From Sweltsa coloradensis (Eukaryota > Arthropoda > Insecta > Plecoptera > Chloroperlidae): DNA of 64,000 nucleotides. The first letter of the stretch is position 1, and each line of letters starts with the position of its first letter. The notes under the pieces are model-generated. The model was not told the DNA's origin. It saw nothing but the letters and a program-made list of their open reading frames with translations, and did no database searches. The stretch is from contig JAMZAV010002005.1 of assembly GCA_024449915.1 (NCBI GenBank), forward strand, positions 53,152 through 117,151, in the 5' to 3' direction. A program made the position numbers and the translations under genes. Shown piece by piece: positions 1 through 11,344 of the stretch.

Positions 1-750
1 CACTCTCCGATGTCTCACCAACCTTTTTAGTCTCCGATGCCCCTCTCTCCGATGGCGCACCTACCTGCTAATGAAGCCCATGCCACACCACGTAATGTAA
101 GTGCACTCCCACAGCACGGTAAATGCAAATAGTTCAAAGTGCATCGTATATTCAATAGAGTCTTCTCAAACTGATTATTTACCTGTATTTATAATATGTA
201 TGTAGTTGAATTGAATATTTTGTATAATAACTAACTTTTTATGAAATTCTCTCCGAATTTAAGAATATTATTCCATCTTAGTTGAGTTCAACGGTTGAGT
301 CCTGCCTGTTTAATAATAAATATTAGTGGTATTATAGTTTGTTTAGAGGCCATCTAACCTAGCATAACTTAACCTTACCTAACCTAACCTAACCTAACCT
401 AACCTAACCTAACCTAACCTAACCTAACCTAACCTAACCTAACCTAACCTAACCTAACCTAACCTAACCTAACCTAACCCCTTTACCTATAAATATTTTG
501 GTCCAAAAAATATTTGGTGGCAATATCCCTCCCCTTAATAATACAGGCAAGTTTGAAAACGAGACACAAGACTGTTCAATAGAGAATTATATTTTTAACA
601 TTTGAATTTACCGCGTAAGAGACCGTGCGCTTATATTACGTGGTGTAACATGGGTTTCTTAAGCAGGTAGATGGGGCATCGGAGAGTGGGGCATCGGAGA
701 CTAAAAAGGTTGGTGGGGTATCGGAGAGTGGGGCTTCGGAGAGCGCCCCC
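1..750. mobile_element. MITE-like element with ~120-bp inverted ends, left tip cut by window
   Basis: The first ~125 bases and the reverse complement of ~610-748 align almost throughout: both carry the short unit TCTCCGATGCCCC repeated, then ACCAACCTTTTTAGTCTCCG, then CACCACGTAAT. This is an imperfect terminal inverted repeat enclosing ~480 bp without coding potential. The right tip continues a few bases further than the left, so the left tip probably lies just outside the window. The interior holds a telomere-type repeat block. No transposase is present, so it would be non-autonomous. The superfamily is not assignable because the flanking duplication cannot be seen. Confidence 0.75.
376..479. 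repeat. (CCTAA)n / (TTAGG)n telomere-type tandem repeat
   Basis: About twenty near-perfect copies of the pentamer AACCT. TTAGG is the telomeric unit of most arthropods. Here it sits centrally inside the inverted-repeat element at 1-750, so it is interstitial and probably carried by the element. Confidence 0.95.
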
Positions 751-889
751 AGGGGGGTAGTCAAAGGGAAGGGGAAAGTTCCCCGACGACGACCCAGAGC
801 TCGCCATTAGTTTCAGGGAGTAAAAGTCCCCTAATCACGGGTCAAACCACGAGAAGGTTGCGAGTTGGAATTATAAATATAAAATTATA
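751..889. other. Short repeat fragment shared with 16350-16440
   Basis: Contains CCCCGACGACGAC followed by CAGAGCTCGC and a TTTCGGGA-like stretch that recurs near 16380-16425. No gene is seen. Confidence 0.4.
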
Positions 890-1309
890 AATCAATATCT
901 CACAGCATTCACAGCCAAAGACTTTTGAAGAAGAGCTTGGCTGCCGTTTTTTTTTTTTTTTTTTTACAAATTTTTGTATTTTGGGGGGATATCACATCTT
1001 TTGTTGTTGTTTTCATATCAAGGCTTAAAATATGTGAAATACGTGTAAAGGTGGATACAGTGCCTTTAAAACAGATTGTCTAGAAACAAATGATACCATC
1101 TTTTTTTTTGTTTACAATCTGTAGGCCTAGTTGGCAATATTTAATGTTTTTTATTAAATTAAATATGGTAAATGTCGTCTTGGGTTTTTGTGTGAATGAT
1201 TTGTTGACCGGACTATAACACATTGACGCATAATTTTAATCAGCAATTAAAATATTAAAAATTGTAATAAATACAACATAACGTTTTTCCCAAAGTAAAG
1301 AGTGGTAGG

Positions 1310-4030
1310 GAACAGTGGGGGTGAAATATCGCTTGTCTCCTGGCGGATTATCATGTTGCATATTATTATGTACCACTATGCCAAATTTCATGCTAATAAC
1401 TCATTCGGTAAATTTATGGTGAATGCTGGAAATCAAGGTAAAAATAATGTAAACTATTAGGGATGGAGGTTGAAAAAGTGTTGTTTAGGAAATGAGAATA
1501 GGCTTATTGGGTTAAAACACATTAAAACATTTACTAATTTAAATAAAAATACAATTTTGGGTTAGAGCTATGAATTATTCCAATTTTAGGGGATGATTTA
1601 GGGGGTGTTGGGGGTGGAATATCGCTTGCATCGCGACGAATTATTTTTCATATTAGTATGTGACATCATGCCAAATTCCTTGCTGATAACTCATTAGGTG
1701 CCTTCATGGTGAATGCTGTAAATCAAAGTAAAAATAATAAAAACTATAAGGGATGGGGGTTGAAAAAATGTGGTTTAGGAAATGAGAATAGGCCAATTGG
1801 GTTAAAACACATTAAAACATAATTTAAATAACCACCTTTATTTGAATAAAACATCAATTTTAGATTAGAGCTATGAATTATTCCAATTTAAGGGGGTGTT
1901 AAGGGTGGAATATCGCTTGCCTCTCGGCGAATGATTTTTCATATTAGTATGTACCATCATGCCAAATTTAATGATTATTACTCATTAAGTGTGCCTTCGT
2001 GGTGAATGCTGTAAATCAAGATAAAAATAATATAAACTATTAGGGATGGGGGTTGACAAAATGTGGTTTATATAATGAAAATATGCCGATTGGGTTAAAA
2101 CACATTTAAACATAATTTTACTAACTAATTTAAATAAAAATTCAATTTTAGGTTAGAGCTATGAATTATTCCAATTTTAGGGGATTATTTAGGGGGTGTT
2201 GGGGTGGAATATCGCTTGCCTCTCGGCGAATGATTTTTCATATTAGTATGTAGCATCATGCCAATTTTCATGCTGATAACCAGTGTTGAATTAAGACTTT
2301 TCATCCCGGGGGGCTATTTAAGATCCCGGGGGTATTACAAAAGGACCAAGAACGGGGGGTTTGGGGGGCAAAGCCCCCCAACAAAAGCGCCGCAGGCGAA
2401 AATTTTGAAAATCAGGTTTTTAGAGTGCGTTTAGTGCGTCTTAGAAAAAAGGTTGTGGTCTGAACGCAATACCAAAATAATGTAGTTTTTGTGTGTTGTG
2501 GACGCTCAAAGTTCCTAAATATCCGCTAGATTTAACCTTCAAACCGCTAGATTCACAAAACGGTCATTTTAGCAACAAAAACAAATACAATATTTTCCAA
2601 ACAGGGTGAAAAACTGTTTTTTTTTTTCACCAATCACAGCATGATTTTGTAAAATTCGCCTAATAGGAAGCAAGTATCAGTGTTTAGCCTAATATACAAG
2701 GAAAACTGCGTTGACCCCTCCATCTACAGGATGCCTACGCATTTGTTACCTGATAATAGTGTTTTCGCATCGAAAAGTACACTGACCATTTACCCAACAT
2801 ACTTGTCTGTATCAGTCCTGCAAGCGCATATCCTCTCAAGGCGCGGCGCGACTGCGAGCCAACATACAAAAGAAGACATAATTGGGAATTCCCTAAACAG
2901 AAGTCGGAGCCCTTCGAATGACCATACATTTACAAATCTAGTTCTTGGCCTCATGAGTTGCCCACACGTTTTTCGTAGTGTCTGGCTGTCTACCTATTTA
3001 ATAACAGTTACAAAAATAAACCTTGACAACCTTCAAAGCACTATGTTCGTGCCTTTTCAAAAACGGCAAAGTGACATTTAAAAAAATGGAGAAATATATA
3101 GTGCATGAAGTCAATTTATTCCCGGGGGGGCGAATGACAGTTTCCGGGGGGGCTTCGCCCCCCCGGGATCATAGCTGGATTCAACACTGCTGATAACTCA
3201 TAAGGTGCCTTCATGGTGAATGCTGTAAATCAAGGTAAAAATAATATAAACTATTAGGGATGGGGGCTGAAAAAATGTGATAAAGGAAATGAGAATAGGC
3301 CGATTGGGTTAAAGCACATTAAAACATAATTTAATAACTTGAATAAAAATTCAATTTTGGTTTAGAGTTATCAATTATTCCAATTTTAGGGGATGATTTA
3401 GGGGGTGTTGGGGGTGGAATATCGCTTGCCTCTCGGCGAATTATTTTTCATATTAGTATGTACCATCATGCCAAATTTCATGCTGATAACTCATTAGGTG
3501 CCTTCATGGTGAATGCTGGAAATCAAGGTTAAAATAATATAAACTATAAGGGATGGGGGTTGAAAAAATGTGGTTTAGGAAATGAGAATAGGCCGATTTG
3601 GTTAAAACACATTTAAAACATAATTTTAATAACAAATTTGAATAAAAAATCAATTTAAGATTAGAGCTATGAATTATTCCAGTTTTAGGGGGTGTTGAGG
3701 GTGGAATATCGCTTAATTGCCTCTCGGCTGATTATTTTTCATATTATTATGTACCATTAAGTCAAATTTCATGATGATAACTCATTAGGTGCCTTCGTGG
3801 TGAATGCTGGAAATCAAGGTAAAAATAATTTAAACTATTAGGGATGGGGGTTGAAAAAATGTGGTTTGTATAATAAGAATAGACCGATTGGGTTAAAACA
3901 CATAAGAACATAATTTTAATAACTAATTTGACCAAAAATTCAATTTTGGGTTAGAGCTATGAATTATTTTAATTTTAGGGGATGATTTAGGCGGTGTTGG
4001 GGGTAGAATATTGCTTGTCTCTCGGCGAAA
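1310..4030 (+). repeat. ~295-bp tandem array of S, about six units
   Basis: The landmark ATATCGCTTG recurs near 1327, 1617, 1907, 2206, 3417, 3704 and 4007. Once the 909-bp insertion and its 8-bp duplication are removed the spacings are roughly 287-303 bp. Each unit also carries ATGCTGATAACTCATTAGGT and GTTAGAGCTATGAATTATT. Units differ by scattered substitutions and small indels, as in an old array. Confidence 0.9.
2281..3189. mobile_element. hAT-type non-autonomous element (909 bp)
   Basis: The ends are CAGTGTTGAAT and its inverse ATTCAACACTG. The 8-bp sequence CTGATAAC is present directly before (2273-2280) and after (3190-3197) and is single in the other array units, which proves insertion. 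An 8-bp target duplication with CAGTG-type ends is the hAT signature. G-rich subterminal palindromes (GGGGGGCTTCGCCCCCC type) lie near both ends. A 133-codon frame at 2680-3081 has no recognisable transposase feature and is probably fortuitous. Confidence 0.9.
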
Positions 4031-4528
4031 GTTTGTGAGTCTGAGGTACATCTAAGTGTGGTCCAAGTTTCATAGAATGTGTAATTTTAGAAACAACATA
4101 AGTCCATTTTTTCGATTTCCGTTTTTTTTTTTTTTTCATATTTAGATCGACCTTACGGACAGTTCTGTATAGAAACAACATAATTTTCATTCACCATCAT
4201 TTTTCGATAGGGTCTCAAATAATGCATTTTTGAAAAGTAATTTTAGAAACAACATAAGTCAATGGACTTATGTAGTTTCTAAAATTACTTTTGGACTTAT
4301 GTAGTTTCTAAAATTACTTTTCAAATATGTTCATAACAGTCATTTTTAAAGGCGGTGTATGCATTGTGTAACCAATTTCAAAAGCAGTGTTGACTTGTGT
4401 CATCAGCTGTGCACTTAATTAATTGAACGGGACAACGATCTTGATTGAATCAACGGCATATTAGGCCTATTACTCAAAAGCTAGAGCAAACCACTACCAA
4501 CTTGTGCAATATATGCCTTATGAATAAA

Positions 4529-6134
4529 ACTAGGAAAACGCTTAAGTCCCGCCGCGTTGTTGGATGAGCGTAATTGGTGCATTGAGTTGTTAAGTGTTAT
4601 GCGGATTTTCTGTTGTACTGTGAAAAAATCATTACTTAGTTGATTTTTTTTAAAATTAATTTAAATTAAATAAAAAATAAACTTTAATTTTTATTTTTTT
4701 AATTAATCGTAATTTTAAAAAAGAAAAAAATCGTAAAATTTCGATTTTCATAACAAATAATTTTTCGATTGCGCTCAGATTTCACACGAATATATAAATT
4801 CATGAAATTAAGGTTCTGTGAAAAAATCATTACGATCGGATAAAGCATGTAGGTGCTATAAGCCAAAGAAATTTAAAAAATCGAAAAAAGTCCTAAAATT
4901 GCGATTTTTTAAAGAAATTTATCTTTCGATAACGCTCAAAATTCACACGAATATATCAATTCATAAAATTAAGGTTGTGTGAAAAAAAAAAAACTACTAC
5001 TTACTACTAAAAAAATTAAATTAAAAAAAATTACTAGGAAAACGCTAAAGTCCCGCCGCGTTGATGGATGAGCTATTTAAAGTTTTTAGTTTGCGTGGGA
5101 TATCTTTACTTTTTCAAGTGCTTTGTTTTGTTGCCTACGCATTGTAGGTGATTGTTGTCAAGTTTCTATTGTTTCTTGTCAATTGGTATTTTTTACCGTA
5201 AAAAACTTATATTAAAAGCTTTATTTCTATGGATTCTGGCTAACTTTTTCAACTTTTTCTTTCAAAAGGTACTACATCACCATAACCTTAATGTCCATGT
5301 ATAATATGAACGTTGTGGCCCCACCCGTTTGTTCAGAATTGGCCCAAACGGCACGAAAATATCGTACAAAAAATCAAAAAACTTATATTAAAAGCTTTAT
5401 TTCTATAGATTCTGGCTAACTTTTTTAACTTTTTCTTTCAAAATGTACTACATCACCATAACCCTAATGTCCATGTATAATATGAACGTTGTAGCCTAAC
5501 CCGTTTGGTCAGAATTGGCCCAAATGTCACGAAAATATCGCGAAAAAAATCGAAAAAAATCGTAAAAGTACGATATTCATGAGAAATATTTCTTCGATTG
5601 TACCCAAAAACGTGGCAAGTCTAAGTTCAGAGATTTCGAAGGTCCTGTCAAATTTTCATCAAGATCGCATATGCCGTTTGCCCGGTAGAGAGCGAACAAA
5701 CAGACGGAAAAAAAAACAAACAAAAAAAAAAAAAAAAAAAACACCCGAGCTAAATTTTTTGGGGGGTCAGTGAAATTGAAGTCTTCGCTTCACTCGCTTC
5801 GCTCGCTACGCCCATCCAATTACAATCGGACAAATACATGCAGGTGTTATAAATCGAAGAATTTTGTTAAAAATCGAAAAAAATCGTAAAATTGCGATTT
5901 TCATGAGAAATAATTTTCCGATTGCGCTCAAAACGTGGCAGTTCTAAGTTCAAAGATTTCAAAGGCCTCCATAAAATTTCATCGCAAACAGAGTATAGGT
6001 TTAGCCGGAAACGTGTGGACAAACAGACCAAAATACAAAAAAAAAGAAAGAAAAGAAAGAAAAAAAAAACATTCAGGAATTTTTTCTCCAGTGTAGTAAA
6101 ATGGAATCTTCGCTTCGCTCGCTACGCTCATCCA
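4529..6134 (+). mobile_element. ACTAGG-leader element, family A, interrupted by a family B copy
   Basis: Starts ACTAGGAAAACGC, with the leader closing GCGTTGT before TGGATGAGCG, and ends CGCTCATCCA. The flanks are AAA on both sides. Removing the insertion at 5033-5818 leaves ~815 bp collinear with the complete copies at 40290-41055 and 52604-53365. The core AACGTGGCAGTTCTAAGTT is shared with those copies. Non-coding. Confidence 0.75.
5033..5818 (+). mobile_element. ACTAGG-leader element, family B (786 bp)
   Basis: Begins ACTAGGAAAACGCTAAAG, has TTGATGGATGAGC about 30 nt in, and ends with a CTTCGCTCGCTACG-type run and CATCCA. The flanks are ATT (5030-5032) and ATT (5819-5821). A ~175-bp segment beginning ACTTATATTAAAAGC is directly duplicated inside (5206-5380 and 5381-5560). 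The core AAAAACGTGGCAAGTCTAAG links it to family A. Inserted into the family A copy around it. Confidence 0.8.
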
Positions 6135-6482
6135 AAAAAGTTTTTTTGTAATAAGCGTTTTGTTATTCATTAAATATCTGACAAATCACCCTCATTTCCC
6201 AAAAATTTAATTATAATTTTAGAAACAACCTAACTTTTGCATTAAAAAAAATTAAAATTTAATTCAAACCATCACTAACTTATGCCAAACATACCATATA
6301 ATTAAAAAACAATTTTTAGATAATAGCCATTGTGTTATTCATTAACTACCTGACAAATCACCTTCATTTTCAAAAAAATAAAATAATAATTTTAGAAACA
6401 ACATAATTTTTTAATTTTTAAATGAAAATATACATGTGAATATAAATTCTTCACCAATTTTTTATTTTATTTTCATAATTGT

Positions 6483-7068
6483 TGGATGAGCGAAGCGAAG
6501 ACTTCAATTTCACCGACCCCCCAAAAAATTTAGCTCGGGTGTTTTTTTTTTGTTTTTTGTTTTTTGTTTTTACGTCTGTTTGTTCGCTCTCTACCGGGCA
6601 AACGGCAAATCCGATCTTGATGAAAATTTGACAGGACCTTCGAAATCTCTGAACTTAGACTTGCTACGTTTTTGGGTACAATCGAAGAAATATTTCTCAT
6701 GCATATCGTACTTTTACGATTTTTTTCGATTTTTAGTGCGATATTTTCGTGACATTTGGGCCGATTTTGACCAAACGGGTGGGGCTACAACGTTCATATT
6801 ATACATGGACATTAAGGTAATGGTGATGAAGTGCCTTTGACACAAAAAGTTGAGAACGTTAGCTAGAATTCATAGAAATAAAGCTTTTAATATAAGTTGT
6901 TTACGGTAAATAATACCAATTGACAAGAAACAAAAGAAACATAACAACAATCACCTACAATGCGTAGGCAGCAAAACAAAGCACTTGCAAAAGTAAAGAT
7001 ATCCCACGCAAACTAAAAACTTTAAAAAGCTCATCCATCAACGCGGCGGGACTTAGCGTTTTTCTAGT
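6483..7068 (-). mobile_element. ACTAGG-leader element, family B (586 bp)
   Basis: Reads inward from 7068 as ACTAGAAAAACGCTAAGTC, then TTGATGGATGAGC, and ends CGCTCATCCA at 6483. It is the inverse of the 5033-5818 copy without the internal duplication, so the two form a long imperfect inverted repeat around 5819-6482. Its 3-nt flanks (TGT and TTA) do not match, unlike most other copies. Confidence 0.75.
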
Positions 7069-7195
7069 TTAATACATACTAATGATCATGAGGAAAAAAA
7101 ATATTCATTTAAGACATGTTAAGAGAATCTAGAAGGTTTTATTTGATTATCTCAGAACTTACTTTTTGGACTTATGTTGTTTTTAAAATACATCT

Positions 7196-7645
7196 TAGAA
7201 CAGTCTGTTCTAAGATGTACCGTTTTTTCTGTAGCCTCTTATTTCTCTCTGCAGAATCCACTACCCCCCCAACCAACCAACCAGCCAGCCGGACGATTAT
7301 CATCGATATTTATGCACTTTTTTTAACACAGAACGGGTTATCGGATCGGGCTGATTTTTTTTTGGTAGGTCATGGACCACTATCAGGTCATATAGCGAGT
7401 TTCAAGATTGAAAATTTTCGGGGCGGCGTGTGCAGATAGCTGAAAACCCCCCAACTCGGGTAGGAGTAAACAGGGTCGAGTTAGTCATCGCCTACTAGCA
7501 GTCGCGTGCGCTTGGCTGCGGGCGAACGACCGTCGCCCTAGACAACTCGGGTAGGAGTAAACAGGGTCGAGTTATCATCGCCTACTATAGCAGTCGCGTG
7601 CGCTTGGCTGCGAGCGAACGACCGTCGCCCTAGATAAGTCGTCGC
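7196..7645 (+). mobile_element. Complex repeat S, distal part with 91-bp direct duplication
   Basis: Carries TCTAAGATGTACCGTTTT, a C-run followed by AACCAACCAACCAGCC, TTATCGGATCGGGCTGA, and a terminal GC-richer block. That block, from AACTCGGGTAGGAG to GACCGTCGCCCTAGA, is present twice (7452-7542 and 7543-7634). Minus-strand counterparts lie at 22838-22965 and 17513-17730. Non-coding. Confidence 0.65.
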
Positions 7646-7924
7646 TTGTTTCTATAGCTAAGCAAGGAATGATAAATTTAAAATAAAAAAAATTATTGTT
7701 CAATTTACTTATGGTGTGCAATGTACATTTATTTGCAAAGCTTGATTGATCTGTTATCCGACTGTGAAACTAAACTTATCGCCAGCCGACAACCATTGCT
7801 CAAATTGTCGCACTCTTTTTGAGTGATTTTGTCGTTCTTTTTATTTTGAGTGATGTATTATTCATCATAATAGCCGAGAAGTAATGTTGTCCTATAAATA
7901 CTGATGTGTAATGACTTGAATCGG

Positions 7925-9872
7925 TATTTATTTATTATTTATTATTTAATATTTATTTATTATTTGTTCCGTAACACATTCATTGTTTAAATGTATCACG
8001 AGGATGGCAGAAAAGAGCAGAGCTCCAAACACACTTGGTGACTGCCAACCTTATAACAATAAATATAATAAAAGATAACAACATTATTACAATCATTAGT
8101 AAACCTATAAAATATAGAAAATAAGTAAATAAATATACACTTCAATGAATTACTATAAAAATGAAAATGAATCAGTAAAAAGAAACTGCAGAATTAACTT
8201 TGTAATGCAAAAACATGTGTGCTTAGGGCAGATTTAAAAGAGTCTAATGAGCGAATCTCCCTTAACTCCAAAGGAAGAGCATTCCATTCATTACAAGTCC
8301 TGTAGTAGAAGCCATTTTGGTAAGCTGTTGTTCTTGCAAATGGAGGCTTGAGAATTAATCCTCTACCAAGTTCTGCTCCTCGACTACAGACTTGCAATCT
8401 TGCGTATGGGTCCAGATCAATAGTACCGTGTAACATTCCCCAAAGAAATTGCAGTTCTACTTTTTTCCTGTAACTTTCTAGCAATGGAATGTCTAAAGAT
8501 GTACGTCTTGCAGTAGCACTGTCACTTTGAAATTTTGTCCTTGCAGCTATAATGCGCGTTGCTCGACTTTGTACACGCTCCAATTTTGTTTTGTTATAAT
8601 CTGATGTGGGATCCCATGCTGGACAGGCGTAAAGGAGATGAGGTCTCACTAATGCTAAGTATACAGCCCGTTTAATACTGACGTGAGCATGATGAAGGTT
8701 TCTTGCTATAAAATAGAGTTGTCTGGAGGCTTTAGCTCTTACTATTTCAGTATGCGTATTCCATTTTAGATCACTAGTTATTGTGATACCCAATAACTTG
8801 ACACCATTCTTTTCCAGTATTGGCAAACCGTTTATTTGGTAACTGCAACGCAATGGGTTCTTAGATCTAGAGAATCTGATGAATACACTCTTTAAAGGGT
8901 TCAGCTTCATTCCATTTTCAACAGACCAAGTGTTTATATTGTCCAAATCGGTCTGAAGTGCATCAGTGTCATCTTTCGTAAATATTTTCCTATAGATCGT
9001 GCAGTCATCAGCAAATTGGCTTATTTCTGAGGAAACGCTTTGGGGTAAATCCATCATAAATATGTCAAAAAGCAACGGGCCCAACACAGAACCTTGAGGT
9101 ACTCCGGAAGTCACAGTTACTGAGGATGATTCCGCTCCTTGGAAGGTTACTTTTTGTGTTCTACATTTAAGGAAATGTTCCAACCAAGAATGTAATGAAC
9201 CACGTATGCCATAGTAATACAATTTTTTAAGTAGAATATTATGCGGAATCTGGTCAAATGCTTTTGACCAATCTAGCATCACTGCATCTACTTGCTTGCA
9301 CTTTGGATCTTCAAGAGCATACTGCCAGTTATCAATAACCTTGGTAAGAAGAGTTGAGCAAGACCGACCTGGAACAAATCCATGCTGGTTTTCATTAAGG
9401 ATTTTAGCACTTGTGATGTGTTTTAAAACTTCTCGAGAAATGATACGTTCCAAAGTTTTACAAACAACTGATGTTAATGATATCGGCCTGTAGTTTATAA
9501 TGTCTTCTTTCTTGCCAGTTTTAAAAATCGGTATTACATTTGCTACACGCCAGTCTGAAGGGACTTTCCCCAAGTAAAGAGATAGGTTAAATATATTGCA
9601 TAAAGATGGTGACACAGATGCCGCACACATTCTAAGTATCATTGGAGGAATACCATCTGGGCCTGTAGCTGAATCAACTCTAAGGCATTTTAAGTGCCTT
9701 CTCACTGTACTGTGTATGATTCGTGGTGTTTCTAGCGGCACAGTATTTTGGTAAATATCTGGTGATTCAGTTGCACCATCAGAAGCAGGAGTAAAATTTA
9801 ATTTGAAATTATTATTAAATGCTTCAGATAACTTTTTAGGGTTCGATTCAAGCACGCCATGGACTTTAAAAT
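7925..9872 (-). mobile_element. 5'-truncated CR1/jockey-type LINE
   Basis: A reverse-transcriptase frame is followed (towards lower coordinates) by ~260 bp of AT-rich 3' sequence that ends in a degenerate AATAAAT microsatellite at 7925-7980, the kind of tail seen in CR1/L2-like elements. No endonuclease-coding region is found upstream, so the copy is 5'-truncated; the break is near 9872, where the protein stops resembling a LINE product and runs into a CAATCG-repeat. Confidence 0.85.
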
Positions 9873-9975
9873 CACACACACAATCGCAATCACAATCGCG
9901 ACTTGTAAAAGCAGAGGCAGAGAAAGAAGTCTCAAGCCGGCGGCCTGTCAAGAACACGCTCGTGGAGGGAAACAC
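8194..9975 (-). CDS. Non-LTR retrotransposon reverse transcriptase
   Basis: One open frame of 593 codons, the longest in the window. The first ~35 residues (rich in Ser and CDCD) come from flanking DNA; LINE homology starts at about residue 37. In order: SATGPDGIPP (RT motif 0/1), NYRPISLTSVVCKTLER, NENQHGFVPGRSCST, the metal-binding motif VMLDWSKAFDQIPH, SGVPQGSVLGPLLF, the catalytic SQFADDCTIY, the LLGITITSDLKWNTH thumb region, and a C-terminal region ending in FKSALSTHVFALQ. It would copy element RNA at the nicked target. The intact frame suggests recent insertion, but with no endonuclease domain this copy could not mobilise itself. The clade (CR1 or jockey) is not fixed. Confidence 0.9.
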   Translation of the reverse strand: MFPSTSVFLTGRRLETSFSASAFTSRDCDCDCVCDFKVHGVLESNPKKLSEAFNNNFKLNFTPASDGATESPDIYQNTVPLETPRIIHSTVRRHLKCLRVDSATGPDGIPPMILRMCAASVSPSLCNIFNLSLYLGKVPSDWRVANVIPIFKTGKKEDIINYRPISLTSVVCKTLERIISREVLKHITSAKILNENQHGFVPGRSCSTLLTKVIDNWQYALEDPKCKQVDAVMLDWSKAFDQIPHNILLKKLYYYGIRGSLHSWLEHFLKCRTQKVTFQGAESSSVTVTSGVPQGSVLGPLLFDIFMMDLPQSVSSEISQFADDCTIYRKIFTKDDTDALQTDLDNINTWSVENGMKLNPLKSVFIRFSRSKNPLRCSYQINGLPILEKNGVKLLGITITSDLKWNTHTEIVRAKASRQLYFIARNLHHAHVSIKRAVYLALVRPHLLYACPAWDPTSDYNKTKLERVQSRATRIIAARTKFQSDSATARRTSLDIPLLESYRKKVELQFLWGMLHGTIDLDPYARLQVCSRGAELGRGLILKPPFARTTAYQNGFYYRTCNEWNALPLELREIRSLDSFKSALSTHVFALQS

Positions 9976-10689
9976 GTCATTGCAATCGTTTTGGCATCTA
10001 GTGTCTTGTCAAGGTCACATTAGGTGAACGCCGAATGGGGAGGGGATCGCTCATGGATAATAATAAGTAAGATCATCTAATACTAACTTGTCGTCATGAT
10101 TATAAAGTGGGTAAAATTTTATTACATCTGCACTCTTTCTCCATATTTTCCGACGTTTTATCACCACCAGTGATAAGATCGTGTGCCTCAGATACGTTAA
10201 TATGTGTGGTCTTGACTCAAGCTTGACATTCTGTTCTTGTATGTATCTGTGGAGAATACAATATTCTAGCTAGTATGACTACGAGCGGTCGCCGCTCGAT
10301 ATCGCGGCGTTGCCCCGCACACTCGCAGGGAGCTGAGCCGGCAGTCGGACATCATGTTGCCTCGACGAGGTCTCCGCAGAGACTGCGCTCTGGCGAGAGT
10401 TGTTGGCACTGATATATACGGAATATCGTTAAGTGCACGAAGTCGCATGATTTATTGTTTGGTATGTCCGACTCTTCATGACAGTACGATAAAAATAATT
10501 ATAAAAATAATAGTCATAATAGGGAACTTCTCATTAATTAATTAAAGTTTTTTTTCTACACATAGGCCTTTTCTCTAAATTGCAGGAGTTCACACCTCAT
10601 GATATATTGTTGGTATGGCGACTTTTTAAGATTGGAATAATAAAAATAAAAATACAAGTCATTTTAAGCATCGAGTCATTAATTAATTG
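9976..10689. other. No gene recognised; GC-richer patch at 10270-10410
   Basis: Mixed sequence without a repeat family that I recognise elsewhere in the window. The patch at 10270-10410 is GC-richer (GGTCGCCGCTCGATATCGCGG) and has short frames on both strands, with no motif. Confidence 0.4.
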
Positions 10690-11105
10690 TATGCACGAAG
10701 CGTAGACTTCTATTTACTGACCCCCTTAAAAAAAGTATTTTTGGTGTTTTTTTTGTTTGTTTTATTTTTTATTTTTTGTTTTTCTGTCTGTTTGTTCGCG
10801 CTCTACCGGGCAAACAGCTTGCGATCTTGATGTTAATTGTAGTGGACATTCGAAATCTCTGAACTTAGACTTGCCACGTTTTTGGGTACAATCGATCAAA
10901 TATTTTTTATGATTGTCATACTTTAACGATTTTTTTCTGATTTTTTCTGAGATATTTTCATATTTGGCCCACGACTGCTCAAATACCTTCTCCGATCTTG
11001 ATGAAACTTTATGGGAACGTTTGTAATCAATGAAATATGTTATGATTTTGGGGACATTTGAAGAAATATATCTCATAGAAATCGTACTTTTACGATTGGA
11101 TGGTA
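10690..11105 (-). mobile_element. Eroded family B ACTAGG-leader element
   Basis: Contains the family B 3' subterminal region (CGAAGCGTAGACTTC, then CCCCCTT), the CTCTACCGGGCAAAC block and TTGCCACGTTTTTGGGTAC in the same order and orientation as 6483-7068. The leader end is lost. Confidence 0.7.
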
Positions 11106-11344
11106 ACTAGCTGATTGCAATTGGATACATAAGGATACAATGGATAGAAGTTGTGTAGCAGTTATAGCAGAATTTTATTATTGTTTTCGGTGGATACTAG
11201 TGGATTGCAGTTGGAGACCAGTTATTTCTAATGGAGTTAGTGTATCCCTCAAACAACATGTAATTTTCTTTTGGTTGATTGGATATCGCTTAACGTCTCA
11301 TATTAATGCACTTCGGCTATTCAAGACGATGAGTGGAGATAGAT

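Larger units (their letters stand above)
890..4075 (+). mobile_element. Complex repeat S, plus-strand copy, proximal part
   Basis: Runs from CTCACAGCATTCACAGCC through a poly(T) run, a unique stretch (960-1300) and the 295-bp array to TCTGAGGTACATCTAAGTG. The same blocks in the same order occur on the minus strand at 24965-22985, so this is a dispersed composite unit and not a local accident. It continues at 7196-7645 after an insertion. No coding sequence is seen. It may be the arm of a fold-back element or a satellite-bearing non-autonomous transposon. Confidence 0.7.
4084..7189. mobile_element. Insertion U within S, with nested elements
   Basis: Begins ATTTTAGAAACAACATAAGT (4084) and ends with the near inverse (7167-7189), a ~22-bp inverted repeat. 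The S sequence on either side (CCAAGTTT... and ...TCTAAGATGTACCG) is contiguous in the minus-strand S copy at 22955-22985, so this block was inserted. The end motif recurs inside, near 4241, 4290, 6212 and 6390; 4232-4322 is a small palindrome of it and 6163-6398 a degenerate direct repeat. No coding sequence is seen; three ACTAGG-leader elements are nested within. Confidence 0.6.

Noticed and set aside
376..479. Chromosome-end telomere
   Set aside because: The TTAGG-type block is short, lies between inverted arms of an element, and ordinary sequence continues on both sides.
2680..3081. A 133-codon gene inside the hAT-type element
   Set aside because: No transposase or other motif, and an overlapping frame exists on the other strand; the element looks non-autonomous.
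1310..4030. CRISPR-like array
   Set aside because: The units are ~295-bp contiguous tandem repeats without short repeats separated by unique spacers, in a eukaryotic setting.
5033..5818. Canonical Helitron
   Set aside because: It lacks the TC start and the CTRR end with a preceding hairpin, and most copies show matching 3-nt flanks.
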